This document shows positions 16,531 to 26,155 of a stretch of 64,000 bases of DNA, one piece after another. The notes under the pieces are model-generated. The model searched no databases and was not told the origin of the DNA. It worked only from the letters and a program-made list of their open reading frames with translations. Every line of letters begins with the position of its first letter. The first letter of the stretch is position 1. Made by a program: the position numbers and the translations under genes. This DNA is from Photobacterium marinum. Its GTDB lineage: Bacteria; Pseudomonadota; Gammaproteobacteria; Enterobacterales; Vibrionaceae. Location of the stretch: NCBI RefSeq assembly GCF_000331515.1, contig NZ_AMZO01000002.1, positions 1-64,000 of the forward strand, in the 5' to 3' direction.

Positions 16531-18609
16531 TTATGGATATTCGATGACGCGTTTAAATGGCGGTAAAGAGTCCAGCAACGCCTTGCCGTAGCGGCGGTTA
16601 ATCACCCTGCGGTCAAGCAGCACGACTCTACCAGAATCCTGTTCTTTTCGCAGCAGGCGTCCGGCAGATTGGATCAGCTTTTTACTGGCTTCCGGTACTG
16701 AAATTTGCAGGAAAGGATTGCCGCCACGGCTTTCAATATATTCGGCATGAGCTTCTTCGACCGGTGAGGTCGGTACTGCAAATGGGATTTTTGTAATAAT
16801 AAGGTTAGTCAGCAAGTCTCCCGGCAGGTCGAGCCCTTCAGAAAAACTTCCTGTGCCGAATAAAATGCTGGTTTTACCTTTTTTACAGTTTTCTTTATGT
16901 TTTTTTAGGGTTTCATTTCGGGATTCTTCCCCCTGAACCAGTAGTTCCCACTTGTTTTTCTTCGCTAAAGGTTTGAGTTCTTCGGCGACTTTGTTCATCT
17001 GCCAGTAGGAAGAGAACAGAACCAGGCTCGATTTCTCACCTTCCAGATACTCCGGCAGCGTTTTGACTAGTAGGTCTGTGAATTTTTCTGATTGTGGTTC
17101 CAGCGACATTGCCGGAATAACTAATCTGGCATTATTTTGGTAGTCAAAAGGAGAAGCCAGCGCCAGAAAGCGGGTTCCGTCTGTCTCAAAGATTCCTGCT
17201 TGTCTACAGAAGTAGTCAAATTTGTTCAGTGCTCTAATGGTTGCCGATACCAGCACCGAGCCAGCAGCTCGGCTCCAGAGCTGCTGATCAAGGCGATAGC
17301 CGACTTCAAGCGGTGAGACTTCAATAATATAGTCGCCTTCCCGATCCGGGTTCTTTTCAATCCAGCGCGCAAGCGGAGCACCTTTATCCTTATTTGGTTG
17401 GGCCATTAATGCCCAGACTTTTTCCAGGTTCTCCAGACGTTGCAAATAAAAGCCGGATTCAGCCAGAGCAGGTTCGCCAAGGCGAACCATGATTTCATTG
17501 TCTTTAAGGCGTTCTGCAATTAAGTCATGGATTTTACCGAGTGATTGCAGTGCTTTTTTGCTGGCTTCTTTACAACTTTTTGCTTCTTCTGTCAGCCAGG
17601 TTGGCAGTTCGCCGTGTTCAAAACGATAGATGCCATCCTTATTAAACAGGCTTGGGTCGATATTTTTAGCGATTTGTCTCAACGCCGGGATCAGGTGGGC
17701 GATGTTTTCGTTTAGTGTGGTCTGGAAGCGGCCTGACTTTTTATAGTCGGCAAGTTCCGCCATTTTTGCTGTTGATTGATTCAGCTTTTCAAGCCAGTTT
17801 GAGGCCCCGATCAAGCTCGCAGCTGCAGCAGAGAAATCACGGGCAACCTGAGGCAAGTGATGGGCTTCATCAATTACATAAATTGTCTGTTCTGGTTCGG
17901 GCAGGATGATGCCTCCGCCGAGTTCAATATCAGCCATCAGTAGAGCATGGTTCGCAATGATCACATCAGCTTTTTCCAAATGCTCACGGGCTTTGGCAAA
18001 AGGGCAGTTACGGTGCTTGGGCAAACCGGCATGACAGCTGTGCTTGTCAGCAACGATTTGTTGCCAGATTCGGTCCGGTATCGTTGTCGGCCAGCTGTCA
18101 CGGTCTCCATCCCACTTCTGAGCCTCTTTTGCTTTGAGCATTCGCTTCAAAAGTTCTAAATCGGACTTTTTAGGTTTTTCTTCCCAAAGTGCAACCTGTT
18201 GGTCGGCTTCTGTACTACAGCTGGCTTCAAGTTTATGGCTACAGCAATAGCGCTGCCTACCTTTAGCCAGAATGAAGCTGAACTCTTTAGGAAAAATGCG
18301 GTTGAACAGAGGCAGGTCTTTATGGATTAGCTGCTCCTGTAGCGCAACGGTAGCTGTGGAGATCAAGATTTTTTTATTGTTGAACAAAGCAAACGGAATG
18401 CCGCCCAACAGATATGAAAGAGATTTACCTATCCCCGTTCCGGCTTCAGCAACCAGCATTCGGTGTTTTGGGTGATATTCACCAGCCAGGGTTTTGGCTA
18501 TTTCTGCCACAAGATAGTTTTGTGCTCGTCTGGGAATGAAGTTGTCGAGCTGGTTTCCCAGGTTCTCATAGCATTGTTTGATATCACGTTTTATCTGGCT
18601 GTGTAGCAT
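16531..18609 (-). CDS. dinG: ATP-dependent DNA helicase DinG
   Basis: The 692-residue superfamily 2 helicase has Walker A AEAGTGIGKS near residue 54, the XPD-like iron-sulfur cysteines (CCSHKLEASC, HSCHAG, HRNCPF) in the insert around residues 121-205, the DEAHHL box, and C-terminal motifs GTGSFSEGLDLPG and QSAGRLLR. DinG unwinds DNA with 5' overhangs, D-loops, R-loops and G-quadruplexes. Length and cysteines match the family. It is the first gene of a likely dinG-TSUP-priC-HDAC-like run. No LexA box could be assigned with confidence. Confidence 0.95.
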   Translation of the reverse strand: MLHSQIKRDIKQCYENLGNQLDNFIPRRAQNYLVAEIAKTLAGEYHPKHRMLVAEAGTGIGKSLSYLLGGIPFALFNNKKILISTATVALQEQLIHKDLPLFNRIFPKEFSFILAKGRQRYCCSHKLEASCSTEADQQVALWEEKPKKSDLELLKRMLKAKEAQKWDGDRDSWPTTIPDRIWQQIVADKHSCHAGLPKHRNCPFAKAREHLEKADVIIANHALLMADIELGGGIILPEPEQTIYVIDEAHHLPQVARDFSAAAASLIGASNWLEKLNQSTAKMAELADYKKSGRFQTTLNENIAHLIPALRQIAKNIDPSLFNKDGIYRFEHGELPTWLTEEAKSCKEASKKALQSLGKIHDLIAERLKDNEIMVRLGEPALAESGFYLQRLENLEKVWALMAQPNKDKGAPLARWIEKNPDREGDYIIEVSPLEVGYRLDQQLWSRAAGSVLVSATIRALNKFDYFCRQAGIFETDGTRFLALASPFDYQNNARLVIPAMSLEPQSEKFTDLLVKTLPEYLEGEKSSLVLFSSYWQMNKVAEELKPLAKKNKWELLVQGEESRNETLKKHKENCKKGKTSILFGTGSFSEGLDLPGDLLTNLIITKIPFAVPTSPVEEAHAEYIESRGGNPFLQISVPEASKKLIQSAGRLLRKEQDSGRVVLLDRRVINRRYGKALLDSLPPFKRVIEYP

Positions 18610-19148
18610 AACTGAAACATTGTCGGGACAGGGGCGGGCAGTATACCACGAACCGATAAATGTGAGCGTTGGCGTGTTCTGGATAATTTCATGAGCAAAA
18701 TGAGATTTGGCTCACGAAATAAGATTGAACCTAATTTAGAAAAAGTGATGAGCTGTTTATAAACAAGGGATTAACTATATAAACCGCAAAGCGGTAGGGT
18801 TTTATTCTGTATTTTGTGTTTTTTTGTTCTTTATGAAGTTTTTTGTCTTGTTATTTGTGGTTGTTAATTAAGCGTTCAGCAAGGAATTTAGCAATGAATG
18901 GTGTTCAATAAATACTCAATGGTGGTCGTAACTCGTTGATAATTATTCTCTTTGATGTTTTTTGATGCCTGTTTTAGGTTATTTGACATCAAGATAAAAC
19001 TTCTGTCAGGATGATGCCCACAAGTTACTCATCTTTGGTTTTTTTATCTTTCTTTATACGAGAAAGCGATGGAAACCAGAGGCGATATAAAGAAAAGGAA
19101 TTCTGGAAACAGGAATTCCAGTCTAAATAAGAAAAGGCAGTGGATATC
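18610..19148. promoter_or_regulatory. 539-bp divergent region between dinG and a porin gene
   Basis: AT-rich region expected to carry the dinG promoter and a long porin leader. It contains a Fur-box-like site (listed) and a small hairpin AACCGC / GCGGT near 18782. Near 19098-19125 a repeated GGAATTC motif could fold in the porin leader. No small gene was found. Confidence 0.45.
18937..18951. promoter_or_regulatory. Fur-box-like site upstream of the porin gene
   Basis: TGATAATTATTCTCT matches TGANAATNATTNTCA at 11 of 12 defined positions (final A is T). It is about 200 bp before the porin start. Confidence 0.35.
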
Positions 19149-20111
19149 ATGAAAAAGACTCTTCTTGCACTATCAGTTCTAGCAGCAGGTACTGCTAACG
19201 CAGGCGTTAACCTTTACGACCAAGACGGCGTTCTAGTTGACCTTTCTGCTGCAGCTGAAGTTCAATACATTCAGGAAATCGTAAACAAAGATTCAAACGA
19301 TGACGCAGGCATTCGTCTAGACGACGGTGATCTTGCTCTGAACACAACTATCGCAGTTAACGACCAGCTAAACGCTCTGGGTGGTATTGCGTTCAAGTTC
19401 GAATCTAAAGAAGTTAAGAACGACGAACTATGGGTTGGTCTAGGCGGTGACTTCGGTACGCTAACTTTCGGTCGTCAGCTACTAATCTCTGATGACTCTG
19501 GTATCGGTAAAGATATCGAGCTAGGTTTTGAACAAATCAGCTTTGGTACTACTGAAGGCGAAGAAACTGTCAAGTATGTATTTGACAACGGTCAGTTCTA
19601 CTTTGGTTTCTCTCACGATCTAGATGCTGAAGGTTCTAAGCCTGCTGATGAGCGCTTCCAGAAGAACGACGGTACTATCACTGATGCTCGTCTAGGTGCG
19701 CGTTTTGCTGACTTTGACGTACGTGGCTACTACTACACTTCTGAAACTGCTTCTTCTGTAACTCCTAAAGTTGAGACTGATGCATTCAACCTAGAAGCAG
19801 AGTACGTAATGGATGCATTCGCATTCGCTGCTTCTTACGGCCAGGTTGAAAAGAAATCAGGTGGTGTTGTTGAGAACGATATCGATGCTATCGAAATCAA
19901 TGGCTCTTACACTCTAGGCAAGAACACTTTTGCTCTGGGTTACAACCGTCTAGATGACAGCAAAAAAGACAATACTGTTGATAACGTTTACGCGAACGTT
20001 ACTCACCAGCTACACAGCAATGTTAAAGCATACGCTGAGCTAGGTTGGGCTGATGCTGACAAGGCTGACTACGATCTAGGTTACCTAGTTGGTATGGAAG
20101 TTCTATTCTAA
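19149..20111 (+). CDS. OmpL/OmpU-type outer-membrane porin
   Basis: A 320-residue protein with a signal peptide (MKKTLLALSVLAAGTANA, cut before GVNLYD). Alternating amphipathic strands, the motif GDFGTLTFGRQ of general porins and the C-terminal Phe (MEVLF) needed for outer-membrane assembly identify a trimeric 16-strand porin. The start NLYDQDGVLVDLSAAAEVQY is close to OmpL of Photobacterium and OmpU of Vibrio as I remember them. Such porins are ToxR-regulated, and toxR lies 9 kb away. A GTG nine bases upstream is in frame, but ATG at 19149 begins the signal peptide. Codon use is strongly biased, as for highly expressed genes. Confidence 0.9.
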   Translation: MKKTLLALSVLAAGTANAGVNLYDQDGVLVDLSAAAEVQYIQEIVNKDSNDDAGIRLDDGDLALNTTIAVNDQLNALGGIAFKFESKEVKNDELWVGLGGDFGTLTFGRQLLISDDSGIGKDIELGFEQISFGTTEGEETVKYVFDNGQFYFGFSHDLDAEGSKPADERFQKNDGTITDARLGARFADFDVRGYYYTSETASSVTPKVETDAFNLEAEYVMDAFAFAASYGQVEKKSGGVVENDIDAIEINGSYTLGKNTFALGYNRLDDSKKDNTVDNVYANVTHQLHSNVKAYAELGWADADKADYDLGYLVGMEVLF

Positions 20112-20133
20112 GATTACTTTAATCTGAGAATAA

Positions 20134-20162
20134 GAAAAAGCCGCCTTTTGGCGGCTTTTTTG
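20134..20162 (+). terminator. Terminator after the first porin gene
   Basis: Stem AGCCGCC / GGCGGCT with a TTTT loop, A run before and T run after. Confidence 0.92.
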
Positions 20163-20204
20163 TTATTTTATACTCCTGTTTCAATGTGTTGATTAGGGAT
20201 GAAA

Positions 20205-20843
20205 ATGAAAAAGATTTTATTTGCCGGGGTGATGGCATTGCCATTGAGTTTGCAGGCTGCAACACTGTCGACGGGTGACAATATTGAGTTAATGGCCGTT
20301 GACGGGAAGAAAGTTGAATCGACTTTTTGGAATCCGATAGAGAGTGTTGATCTGGCGCCGGGTAAGCATCAGGTTGTGGTTCGTTTTGATGGCGAACTTA
20401 AAAATGGTTCTAAGTCTAAAATGTACACCACGCGACCTTACTTGTTTGAGTTACAGGTGCCCGAGCAGGATTCTGTTATTATGCTGCCACGTTTGAACTC
20501 TGTAACACAAGCAAAGGCGCATTTTGAGCGAGGTCCGGAGTGGAAGCTTGAACTTTCTGATGGTTCAGTACGTGCGCTGAATTATGTTCCGCTTCATGGA
20601 AAAGGCTTTATTGCTCATAAAGACATTGAAGGTCTGGTTGCAGAGTATAACCGTCAGCACGGCATTACATTTGAGCAGGGCTATGCGGTTGACCTGAAAA
20701 AAGCAGCAGTAGAAGTCACGGACAAAGGTGAAGTGAAGATCACCGGTGATGCGCTTGCTCAGCTGAAGCTATGGTACAGCAAAGCGAATGCTGAAGAAAA
20801 AGCAGCGTTCCAGCAGTGGGCTAAAGAGCAGGACGCACTGTGA
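20205..20843 (+). CDS. Periplasmic DUF2057 (YccT/CsgI-like) protein
   Basis: The 212-residue product has a signal peptide (MKKILFAGVMALPLSLQA). The following pattern, LSTGDNIELMAVDGKKV, FWNPIESVDLAPGKHQVVVRFDGEL and YLFELQVP, is that of DUF2057 proteins, including E. coli YccT/CsgI, an inhibitor of curli assembly. No curli genes are near, so the role here is unknown. ATG at 20199 sits directly on the AGGG ribosome site; ATG at 20205 has proper spacing and is preferred. It is monocistronic or read through from the porin. Confidence 0.82.
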   Translation: MKKILFAGVMALPLSLQAATLSTGDNIELMAVDGKKVESTFWNPIESVDLAPGKHQVVVRFDGELKNGSKSKMYTTRPYLFELQVPEQDSVIMLPRLNSVTQAKAHFERGPEWKLELSDGSVRALNYVPLHGKGFIAHKDIEGLVAEYNRQHGITFEQGYAVDLKKAAVEVTDKGEVKITGDALAQLKLWYSKANAEEKAAFQQWAKEQDAL

Positions 20844-20960
20844 TTTAATGCTCATTGTTATTAATTCTAACGGGTTAAAGCAACCGGAATTTTGCGGGGC
20901 AATCTGACTTTCGGATATTAGTATTGGAATCTGATTGGTGATTTGTCCCGCTTGTTTTGT

Positions 20961-21323
20961 TCAGGCATGATGATAACGGCTGTGAATGCGGCAAGCGCGA
21001 CAGCGTGGTTGTGCCGGATCAGCTTGCAGATCTTCCATTTCAATTTCTTCTTCACAGTCCACACACAGCCCGTACATGCCCAGTTTTATTGAGCATACGG
21101 CGGCATCCACTTTTTCCATTCTAACGGCCATATCAAAAAGATTCGGAATAAAGGATGATTTCGCCATAGTGATCAGCTCACTGAGGTCGGCGTTTTTAAT
21201 CGCTTCTGCTGACGGCACCAGCGTGTTGAGCTGCATTTCGAGCCTTAGTTCACTGGCTAGAGCACCATGTTCCTGAGCCAGCTGTTCTTGCAGAAGCTGG
21301 TAAGTAATCTCTGACGTTGTCAT
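20961..21323 (-). CDS. DksA/TraR-type C4 zinc-finger protein
   Basis: A 120-residue protein: a helical first half and a C-terminal zinc finger with CVDCE and CRAC cysteine pairs, spaced as in TraR/DksA proteins. DksA binds RNA polymerase through its secondary channel; its acidic tip (DxxDxA) in the coiled-coil is not clearly recognisable here, so it may not mimic DksA fully. It is shorter than DksA (about 150 residues). It is transcribed alone, leftward, toward the DUF2057 gene. Confidence 0.8.
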   Translation of the reverse strand: MTTSEITYQLLQEQLAQEHGALASELRLEMQLNTLVPSAEAIKNADLSELITMAKSSFIPNLFDMAVRMEKVDAAVCSIKLGMYGLCVDCEEEIEMEDLQADPAQPRCRACRIHSRYHHA

Positions 21324-21439
21324 ATCTCTGTATTGTCTTAATTTGTAATATTTTCAGTCTAAGGTTGCTGACGCGATTGATTGTGATTTGAATCAAACCT
21401 TTAGAGGGTAATCAGGTTAATAACCCTAATTTTGTTCGG

Positions 21440-21468
21440 TTTTTGTCGCATAACTAATCCGATATAGT
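21440..21468 (+). promoter_or_regulatory. Candidate sigma-70 promoter for the small ORF-ybaN unit
   Basis: TTTTTG (21440-21445) and TATAGT (21463-21468) are separated by 17 bp and lie about 98 bp before the 38-codon gene. The -35 is a moderate match. Confidence 0.4.
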
Positions 21469-21565
21469 GATTTTGCTTAAGAACGAACCCCAATTGGTTC
21501 CAGAACTGGCCCCAACGAAGGGCTGGAAAAGTATTAGTTATAACCCTCAATAAAGGAAGCGTAAC

Positions 21566-21682
21566 ATGGAACAAGGATTTAAAGACCCTTATAATTTTAA
21601 GTATTTTGTCGGTTTTCTGATGGCATTAGCATTGCCGACATTGCCTGCAAGTTTGACCTGGCTGGGTGTGTTGGCTTCATAA
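21566..21682 (+). CDS. Small hydrophobic protein, 38 residues
   Basis: An ATG at 21566 is preceded by a near-perfect ribosome site (AAGGAAG with seven-base spacing) and followed by 37 more sense codons and TAA. The product begins MEQGFKDPYNFKYF and then has one hydrophobic segment (about residues 15-36, VGFLMALALP...LTWLGVL) long enough for a membrane helix. It ends 34 nt before ybaN and probably shares its transcript. I do not recognise a family. The strong ribosome site and the clean coding structure favour a real gene over chance. Confidence 0.65.
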   Translation: MEQGFKDPYNFKYFVGFLMALALPTLPASLTWLGVLAS

Positions 21683-21716
21683 TACCAACAGCTCTCTGCT
21701 CGGCAGGAGAGGGGAT

Positions 21717-22127
21717 GTGAAAGACTTAGTTAAGCGAGCTTTACTGCTCAGTATCGGTTGGTTATCTGTGGTTTTAGGCGTACTTGGTGTATTTCTGCCA
21801 TTATTGCCGACTACGCCTTTCCTGCTATTGGCCAGTGCCTGCTTTATGCGCGGTTCCCCCCGCCTGAGCCGCTGGCTACATCAACATCCTCATTTTGGTC
21901 CTGTTTTGCGTAACTGGCATGAAAACCGGGCTATATCAAAAACAGTGAAGCGACGGGCTAATATCACCATTGTTGCCAGCTTTTCGCTGTCGATTCTTCT
22001 GGTGCCTTTGCTTTGGCATAAAGTCATGCTGGTAGTGATTGGTACGGTTCTGCTGGTTTGGTTTAATCGGCTGCCTGTAATTGAAAATCAAAGTAAACCA
22101 TTACATCAGCAGGTTATCAGTAAGTAA
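21717..22127 (+). CDS. ybaN: YbaN-like inner-membrane protein (DUF454)
   Basis: The 136-residue protein starts at GTG 21717 with AGGAG seven bases upstream; an in-frame codon at 21666 overlaps the preceding small gene and is not used. The family signature GVLGVFLPLLPTTPFLLLASACFMRGSPRL is present, followed by helices near residues 78-110. The role of DUF454 proteins is unknown. Position directly before apt matches E. coli ybaN-apt. Confidence 0.9.
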   Translation: MKDLVKRALLLSIGWLSVVLGVLGVFLPLLPTTPFLLLASACFMRGSPRLSRWLHQHPHFGPVLRNWHENRAISKTVKRRANITIVASFSLSILLVPLLWHKVMLVVIGTVLLVWFNRLPVIENQSKPLHQQVISK

Positions 22128-22229
22128 TCCGACCTGTGTCAAATTTAGCTCTGATTGGTGGTAAAGTTACAAGCATATTTGTTGCTCCGTCTGGGGAAAA
22201 TCAATAATATTTGCGTTTGGATTTTATTT

Positions 22230-22265
22230 GCCTGCTGATAATGGGTAACCACAGCAGGCTTTTTA
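22230..22265 (+). terminator. Terminator between ybaN and apt
   Basis: An 8-bp stem GCCTGCTG / CAGCAGGC with a 14-base loop followed by TTTTTAATT. Confidence 0.7.
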
Positions 22266-22309
22266 ATTAGCTCTACAGCCCTTGCCTGAAAGGTGCACGG
22301 AAAATGATT

Positions 22310-22855
22310 ATGACTCAAGAAAACCTCGCTTTGATCAAGAGCAGCATCAAATCAATCCCAGACTATCCAAAGCCGGGCATTTTGTTCCGCGACGTAACAA
22401 GCCTGATGGAAAACCCAACGGCATATAGCCTGACGATGAAAGTGTTGCTTGAACAGTTCCGTGATAAAGGTATTACCAAGGTGATCGGAACTGAAGCGCG
22501 TGGTTTTCTGTTTGGTGCTCCTTTAGCACTGGAACTGGGTGTAGGTTTCGTTCCTGTTCGTAAGCCTGGCAAACTACCACGTGAAGTGATTGGCGAAAGC
22601 TATGAATTGGAATATGGTCAGGATACGCTGGAAATTCACGTTGATGCCATTGAAGAAGGCGACAAGGTACTGCTTGTTGATGACCTGCTGGCAACCGGTG
22701 GTACCATTGAAGCAACAACCAAACTGGTTCGTCGCCTTGGTGGTGTTGTTGAAGACGCGGCGTTTGTGATTAACCTGCCTGAGCTGGGTGGCGCTAAACG
22801 TTTGGAAGGCATGGGCCTTAACATCTTCAGCATTTGTGACTTCGAAGGTCACTAA
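22310..22855 (+). CDS. apt: Adenine phosphoribosyltransferase
   Basis: Converts adenine and PRPP to AMP in purine salvage. The 181-residue protein has [15 protein letters not shown] at the N-terminus, [23 protein letters not shown] and the PRPP loop [12 protein letters not shown], all as in bacterial Apt. ATG at 22304 is also in frame, but ATG at 22310 has better spacing from GGA and gives the length I recall for Vibrio Apt. It lies downstream of ybaN and 113 nt before dnaX. Confidence 0.96.
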   Translation: MTQENLALIKSSIKSIPDYPKPGILFRDVTSLMENPTAYSLTMKVLLEQFRDKGITKVIGTEARGFLFGAPLALELGVGFVPVRKPGKLPREVIGESYELEYGQDTLEIHVDAIEEGDKVLLVDDLLATGGTIEATTKLVRRLGGVVEDAAFVINLPELGGAKRLEGMGLNIFSICDFEGH

Positions 22856-22968
22856 TTCCTCCCCGCCGGTCTTTCTGGCGAATCATTGGGCGCTCATGGT
22901 AGCGCCCTCTCGCTCAAAAATTCTCCCTGTGCTAGCATTGAGCTCTTGATTTTGTAAGGTTAGTTAAC

Positions 22969-25191
22969 ATGAGTTATCAGGTTCTGGCACGGAAGTGGCG
23001 ACCGCATCACTTTGAGGATGTGGTAGGACAGTCACACGTCTTAACAGCGCTGTCTAATGCGCTTGCCCACAACCGTCTTCATCACGCTTATCTGTTCAGT
23101 GGCACCCGAGGTGTTGGTAAAACCACGATAGCCCGTATTTTTGCCAAAGGGCTTAACTGTGAACAGGGTATTACAGATAAACCATGCGGCCAGTGTGAGA
23201 CTTGTCGTGAAATAGATGAAGGCCGCTTTGTCGATCTGCTAGAGATCGATGCGGCGTCACGGACAAAAGTCGAAGATACCCGCGAGCTATTGGATAACGT
23301 CCAGTACAAGCCGGCACGGGGCCGATTTAAGGTGTACCTGATTGACGAGGTTCACATGTTGTCCCGTCACAGTTTCAATGCCTTGCTGAAGACTCTGGAA
23401 GAACCGCCTGAGTATGTAAAATTCATTCTGGCGACGACTGATCCGCAAAAGCTGCCGGTGACCATCCTGTCGCGCTGTCTGCAGTTCCACCTCAAACATC
23501 TTGATAATACTCAGATCCAGTCTCAGCTTGAGAATGTTCTGGGTCAGGAACAGGTTGAATTTGAACTTCGCGCTCTGAGTTTGCTGGCCCGTGCTGCTGA
23601 AGGCAGTATGCGTGATGCGCTCAGTTTGACTGATCAGGCGATTGCGCTTGGCAATGGCAAGGTGAGTGCCGATTCGGTTTCTGCCATGCTGGGAACCCTG
23701 AATACAGACCAGGCGCTGTATTTGCTGGAAGCGATGGCCAATGGACAAGCTGAGCCTGCGATGGCTGCGCTTGAAGAACTGGCTGGTGTTGGCGTGGAGT
23801 GGGACAGCCTGCTGCGTGAGCTTGCAGCCCAGCTTCACCGTGTGGCAATGTACCAGGCCTTGCCTGCAGCGCTGGATGACAGTGCACCGGATGCAGATCG
23901 TGTAATCACACTTAGCAAAGAACTGTCACCTCAGGATGTGCAGCTTTGCTATCAGATCGCTTTGCAGGGACGCCAGGATTTGGTTTATGCGCCGGACGGC
24001 CGCACAGGCCTAGAAATGGTTTTGCTGCGCATGCTGGCATTCCGTCCGGTTTCCGGTCAGGGAATCATGCCTCAGCCTGTTGCCGTACCTGCGACACAGC
24101 CTCAGGCTCCAATGCAACCGACTCAACCTGTGTCTCATGCGCCGAATCAGGCTTCTCAGGGACAGCAAGGTATGCAGCGGGTGCAGGCGCTCAAAGCGCA
24201 GATGCAGGGTGCACAGCCACAACAACAGGCGGCTCAGCCTCAGCATACAACTCAGCCTGGACTGCAACAGCAGCCCTCGGCTCCTGTTAACCAACCGGCA
24301 CAGTATTCGCAATCAGCTCCGGCACAACCGAATGTTTCGCAGCCTGCGCCGTCGATGCCGCCTGAAATGCCTCCGCATATGGCTCCGCACCAGGAGGCGG
24401 AGCCGCAGGTTCAGCAAAATGTACCGCCACAAACTCAGGCCAGACCTTCGTCTCCGGCTTCCGGTTTGTTGGCCGCAAGAAACAAACTGCGTAGTCAGAC
24501 CAAGCGCGGTAACGGGGAACAGTCTTCAGTAAAAAAGACTGAATCGGCGCCAGCTAAAAAAGTCGCAACGAATGTGCTAGATCGGATTGCCAGCAAGCAT
24601 CAGGATCAGCCAGCTCCGGTTTCCGGAGCACCAGCGATGCCAGCGCCGGACGCACCTGTAATGCAGGCGAATACTGCGGTTGAAGAGTACCAATGGAAAC
24701 CTCAGGCTCGTCCTGAAATTGCTGAGAAGAAGCCGGAAGTGGATCCGGCGACTTTAAAGCGGGCGCTGGAGCATGAAAAAACGCCTGAGATGGCGAAACA
24801 GCTTGTCAAAGAAGCGGCAAATCAGGATAGTTGGTCAGATTTAGTGACTAAGCTAAACGTAGGGCGTATGGTTCAACAGCTGGCATTAAACTCGGCGTTT
24901 GAACAAAATGGCGGGAACGTGACTCTGTTCCTGCGTCATTCGCAGAAGCACCTGGATACACCTAAGGCGCGCGAGCAGCTGGTACCTGCGTTGTCCGAGC
25001 TTCTTGAAGGCCCGGTAGAGCTGACAATTGAATTAAGTGATAAAGGCCGCTCGCCACTGGAATGGCGTGAGGCGATTTATCATCAGAAACTGGATCAGGC
25101 AAAACAGAGTTTGCTCAGTGATCCGAACGTGAACTTCATCTGCCAGCGGTTTGCAGCCGTATTGGATGAAGATAGCGTGAGACCCTTATAG
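22969..25191 (+). CDS. dnaX: DNA polymerase III subunit tau (and gamma by frameshift)
   Basis: The 740-residue clamp-loader subunit has Walker [10 protein letters not shown] near residue 45, the zinc cysteines C64, C73, C76 and C79 (CGQCETC), DEVHMLS, and sensor motif LSRCLQF. A Gln/Pro-rich low-complexity linker spans about residues 365-505, then Lys-rich segments and the C-terminal tau domain that binds DnaB and the polymerase. It is longer than E. coli DnaX (643), mostly in the linker. A programmed frameshift site inside gives the shorter gamma form (listed). It is followed after 28 nt by ybaB. Confidence 0.97.
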   Translation: MSYQVLARKWRPHHFEDVVGQSHVLTALSNALAHNRLHHAYLFSGTRGVGKTTIARIFAKGLNCEQGITDKPCGQCETCREIDEGRFVDLLEIDAASRTKVEDTRELLDNVQYKPARGRFKVYLIDEVHMLSRHSFNALLKTLEEPPEYVKFILATTDPQKLPVTILSRCLQFHLKHLDNTQIQSQLENVLGQEQVEFELRALSLLARAAEGSMRDALSLTDQAIALGNGKVSADSVSAMLGTLNTDQALYLLEAMANGQAEPAMAALEELAGVGVEWDSLLRELAAQLHRVAMYQALPAALDDSAPDADRVITLSKELSPQDVQLCYQIALQGRQDLVYAPDGRTGLEMVLLRMLAFRPVSGQGIMPQPVAVPATQPQAPMQPTQPVSHAPNQASQGQQGMQRVQALKAQMQGAQPQQQAAQPQHTTQPGLQQQPSAPVNQPAQYSQSAPAQPNVSQPAPSMPPEMPPHMAPHQEAEPQVQQNVPPQTQARPSSPASGLLAARNKLRSQTKRGNGEQSSVKKTESAPAKKVATNVLDRIASKHQDQPAPVSGAPAMPAPDAPVMQANTAVEEYQWKPQARPEIAEKKPEVDPATLKRALEHEKTPEMAKQLVKEAANQDSWSDLVTKLNVGRMVQQLALNSAFEQNGGNVTLFLRHSQKHLDTPKAREQLVPALSELLEGPVELTIELSDKGRSPLEWREAIYHQKLDQAKQSLLSDPNVNFICQRFAAVLDEDSVRPL
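24531..24542 (+). promoter_or_regulatory. Programmed -1 frameshift site for DnaX gamma
   Basis: The heptamer A AAA AAG sits in the correct phase (GTA AAA AAG, codons 521-523). A -1 slip makes the next codons GAC then TGA, ending a gamma product of 524 residues. E. coli uses the same heptamer with GAG then TGA. An upstream GGGGAA about 11 nt away could act as the stimulatory Shine-Dalgarno element. The downstream stem-loop was not clearly resolved. Confidence 0.85.
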
Positions 25192-25219
25192 ATTAACCAG
25201 ACCAATAGAGAGAGAAAAT

Positions 25220-25549
25220 ATGTTTGGTAAAGGCGGTATGGCTAACATGATGAAGCAGGCGCAGCAGATGCAAGAGCGCATGCAGAAGATGCAGGAAGAA
25301 ATCGCAAATATGGAAGTAACCGGTGAGTCTGGTGCTGGCCTTGTGAAAGTAACGATCACTGGTAGCCACAGTGTGCGTCGTGTTGAGCTGGATGAAAGCC
25401 TGATGGAAGACGACAAAGATATGCTGGAAGATCTGATTGCGGCAGCTTTCAATGATGCTGCTCGTCGTGTTGAAGAAGCGCAGAAAGAGAAAATGGCTAG
25501 CGTTACAGGTGGCATGAACCTGCCAGCTGGCTTCAAGATGCCATTCTAA
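25220..25549 (+). CDS. ybaB: YbaB/EbfC nucleoid-associated protein
   Basis: The 109-residue protein opens [18 protein letters not shown] and has the conserved [15 protein letters not shown] core and a helical C-terminal half ending LPAGFKMPF. This small dimeric protein binds DNA. It lies between dnaX and recR with gaps of 28 and 3 nt, the common bacterial order. The ribosome site AGAGAGA precedes ATG 25220. Confidence 0.95.
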   Translation: MFGKGGMANMMKQAQQMQERMQKMQEEIANMEVTGESGAGLVKVTITGSHSVRRVELDESLMEDDKDMLEDLIAAAFNDAARRVEEAQKEKMASVTGGMNLPAGFKMPF

Positions 25550-25552
25550 TCA

Positions 25553-26155
25553 ATGCGTACCAGTCTTCTGCTGGAGCAGCTAATGGAGGCTTTACGCTGT
25601 TTGCCCGGGGTTGGTCCCAAGTCAGCACAGCGTATGGCCTTCAGTCTGCTACAGCGCAATCGTCAGGGCGGTTTGCAGCTTGCAGATGCCCTGAACAAGG
25701 CAATGACGGAAATCGGCCATTGCCAGAGCTGTCGTACTTTCACTGAAGAAGACACCTGCGCGATTTGTGCTAATCCGCGACGTCAGGAAAATGGCCAGAT
25801 CTGCGTAGTTGAGAGTCCGGCTGATATCGTTGCCATTGAGGCGACAGGTCAGTTTTCGGGGCGTTACTTTGTCCTGATGGGGCACTTGTCTCCGCTGGAC
25901 GGCATTGGTCCTTCAGACATCGGTCTGGATATGCTTGAGCAGCGTTTGCAGAATGAGCAGATTGCCGAGCTGATTCTTGCTACCAACCCGACTGTGGAAG
26001 GTGAAGCGACTGCACACTATATTGCAGAGCTATGTAGTGAGTATGGTATTCCGGCAACGCGTATTGCTCACGGTGTCCCTGTCGGCGGTGAACTTGAACT
26101 GGTCGATGGTACTACTCTGTCTCACTCTTTTGCGGGACGTCACAAGCTCTATTAA
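25553..26155 (+). CDS. recR: Recombination mediator RecR
   Basis: Works with RecF and RecO to load RecA at gaps. The 200-residue protein has the N-terminal helix-hairpin-helix ([15 protein letters not shown]), a four-cysteine zinc motif ([16 protein letters not shown]), a TOPRIM domain ([23 protein letters not shown] is its start) and the C-terminal [14 protein letters not shown] region ([13 protein letters not shown] here). Length is the usual one. It is the last gene of the dnaX-ybaB-recR operon and has a terminator after it. Confidence 0.97.
   Translation: MRTSLLLEQLMEALRCLPGVGPKSAQRMAFSLLQRNRQGGLQLADALNKAMTEIGHCQSCRTFTEEDTCAICANPRRQENGQICVVESPADIVAIEATGQFSGRYFVLMGHLSPLDGIGPSDIGLDMLEQRLQNEQIAELILATNPTVEGEATAHYIAELCSEYGIPATRIAHGVPVGGELELVDGTTLSHSFAGRHKLY

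Noticed and set aside
24080-24532. 150-codon Arg/Leu-rich frame overlapping dnaX
   Set aside because: It is the Gln/Pro-linker region of dnaX read in another frame; low complexity explains the open frame.
24553-24563. Second A-rich tract in dnaX as a frameshift site
   Set aside because: Phase is T AAA AAA, which does not give the X XXY YYZ slippery pattern used by dnaX.
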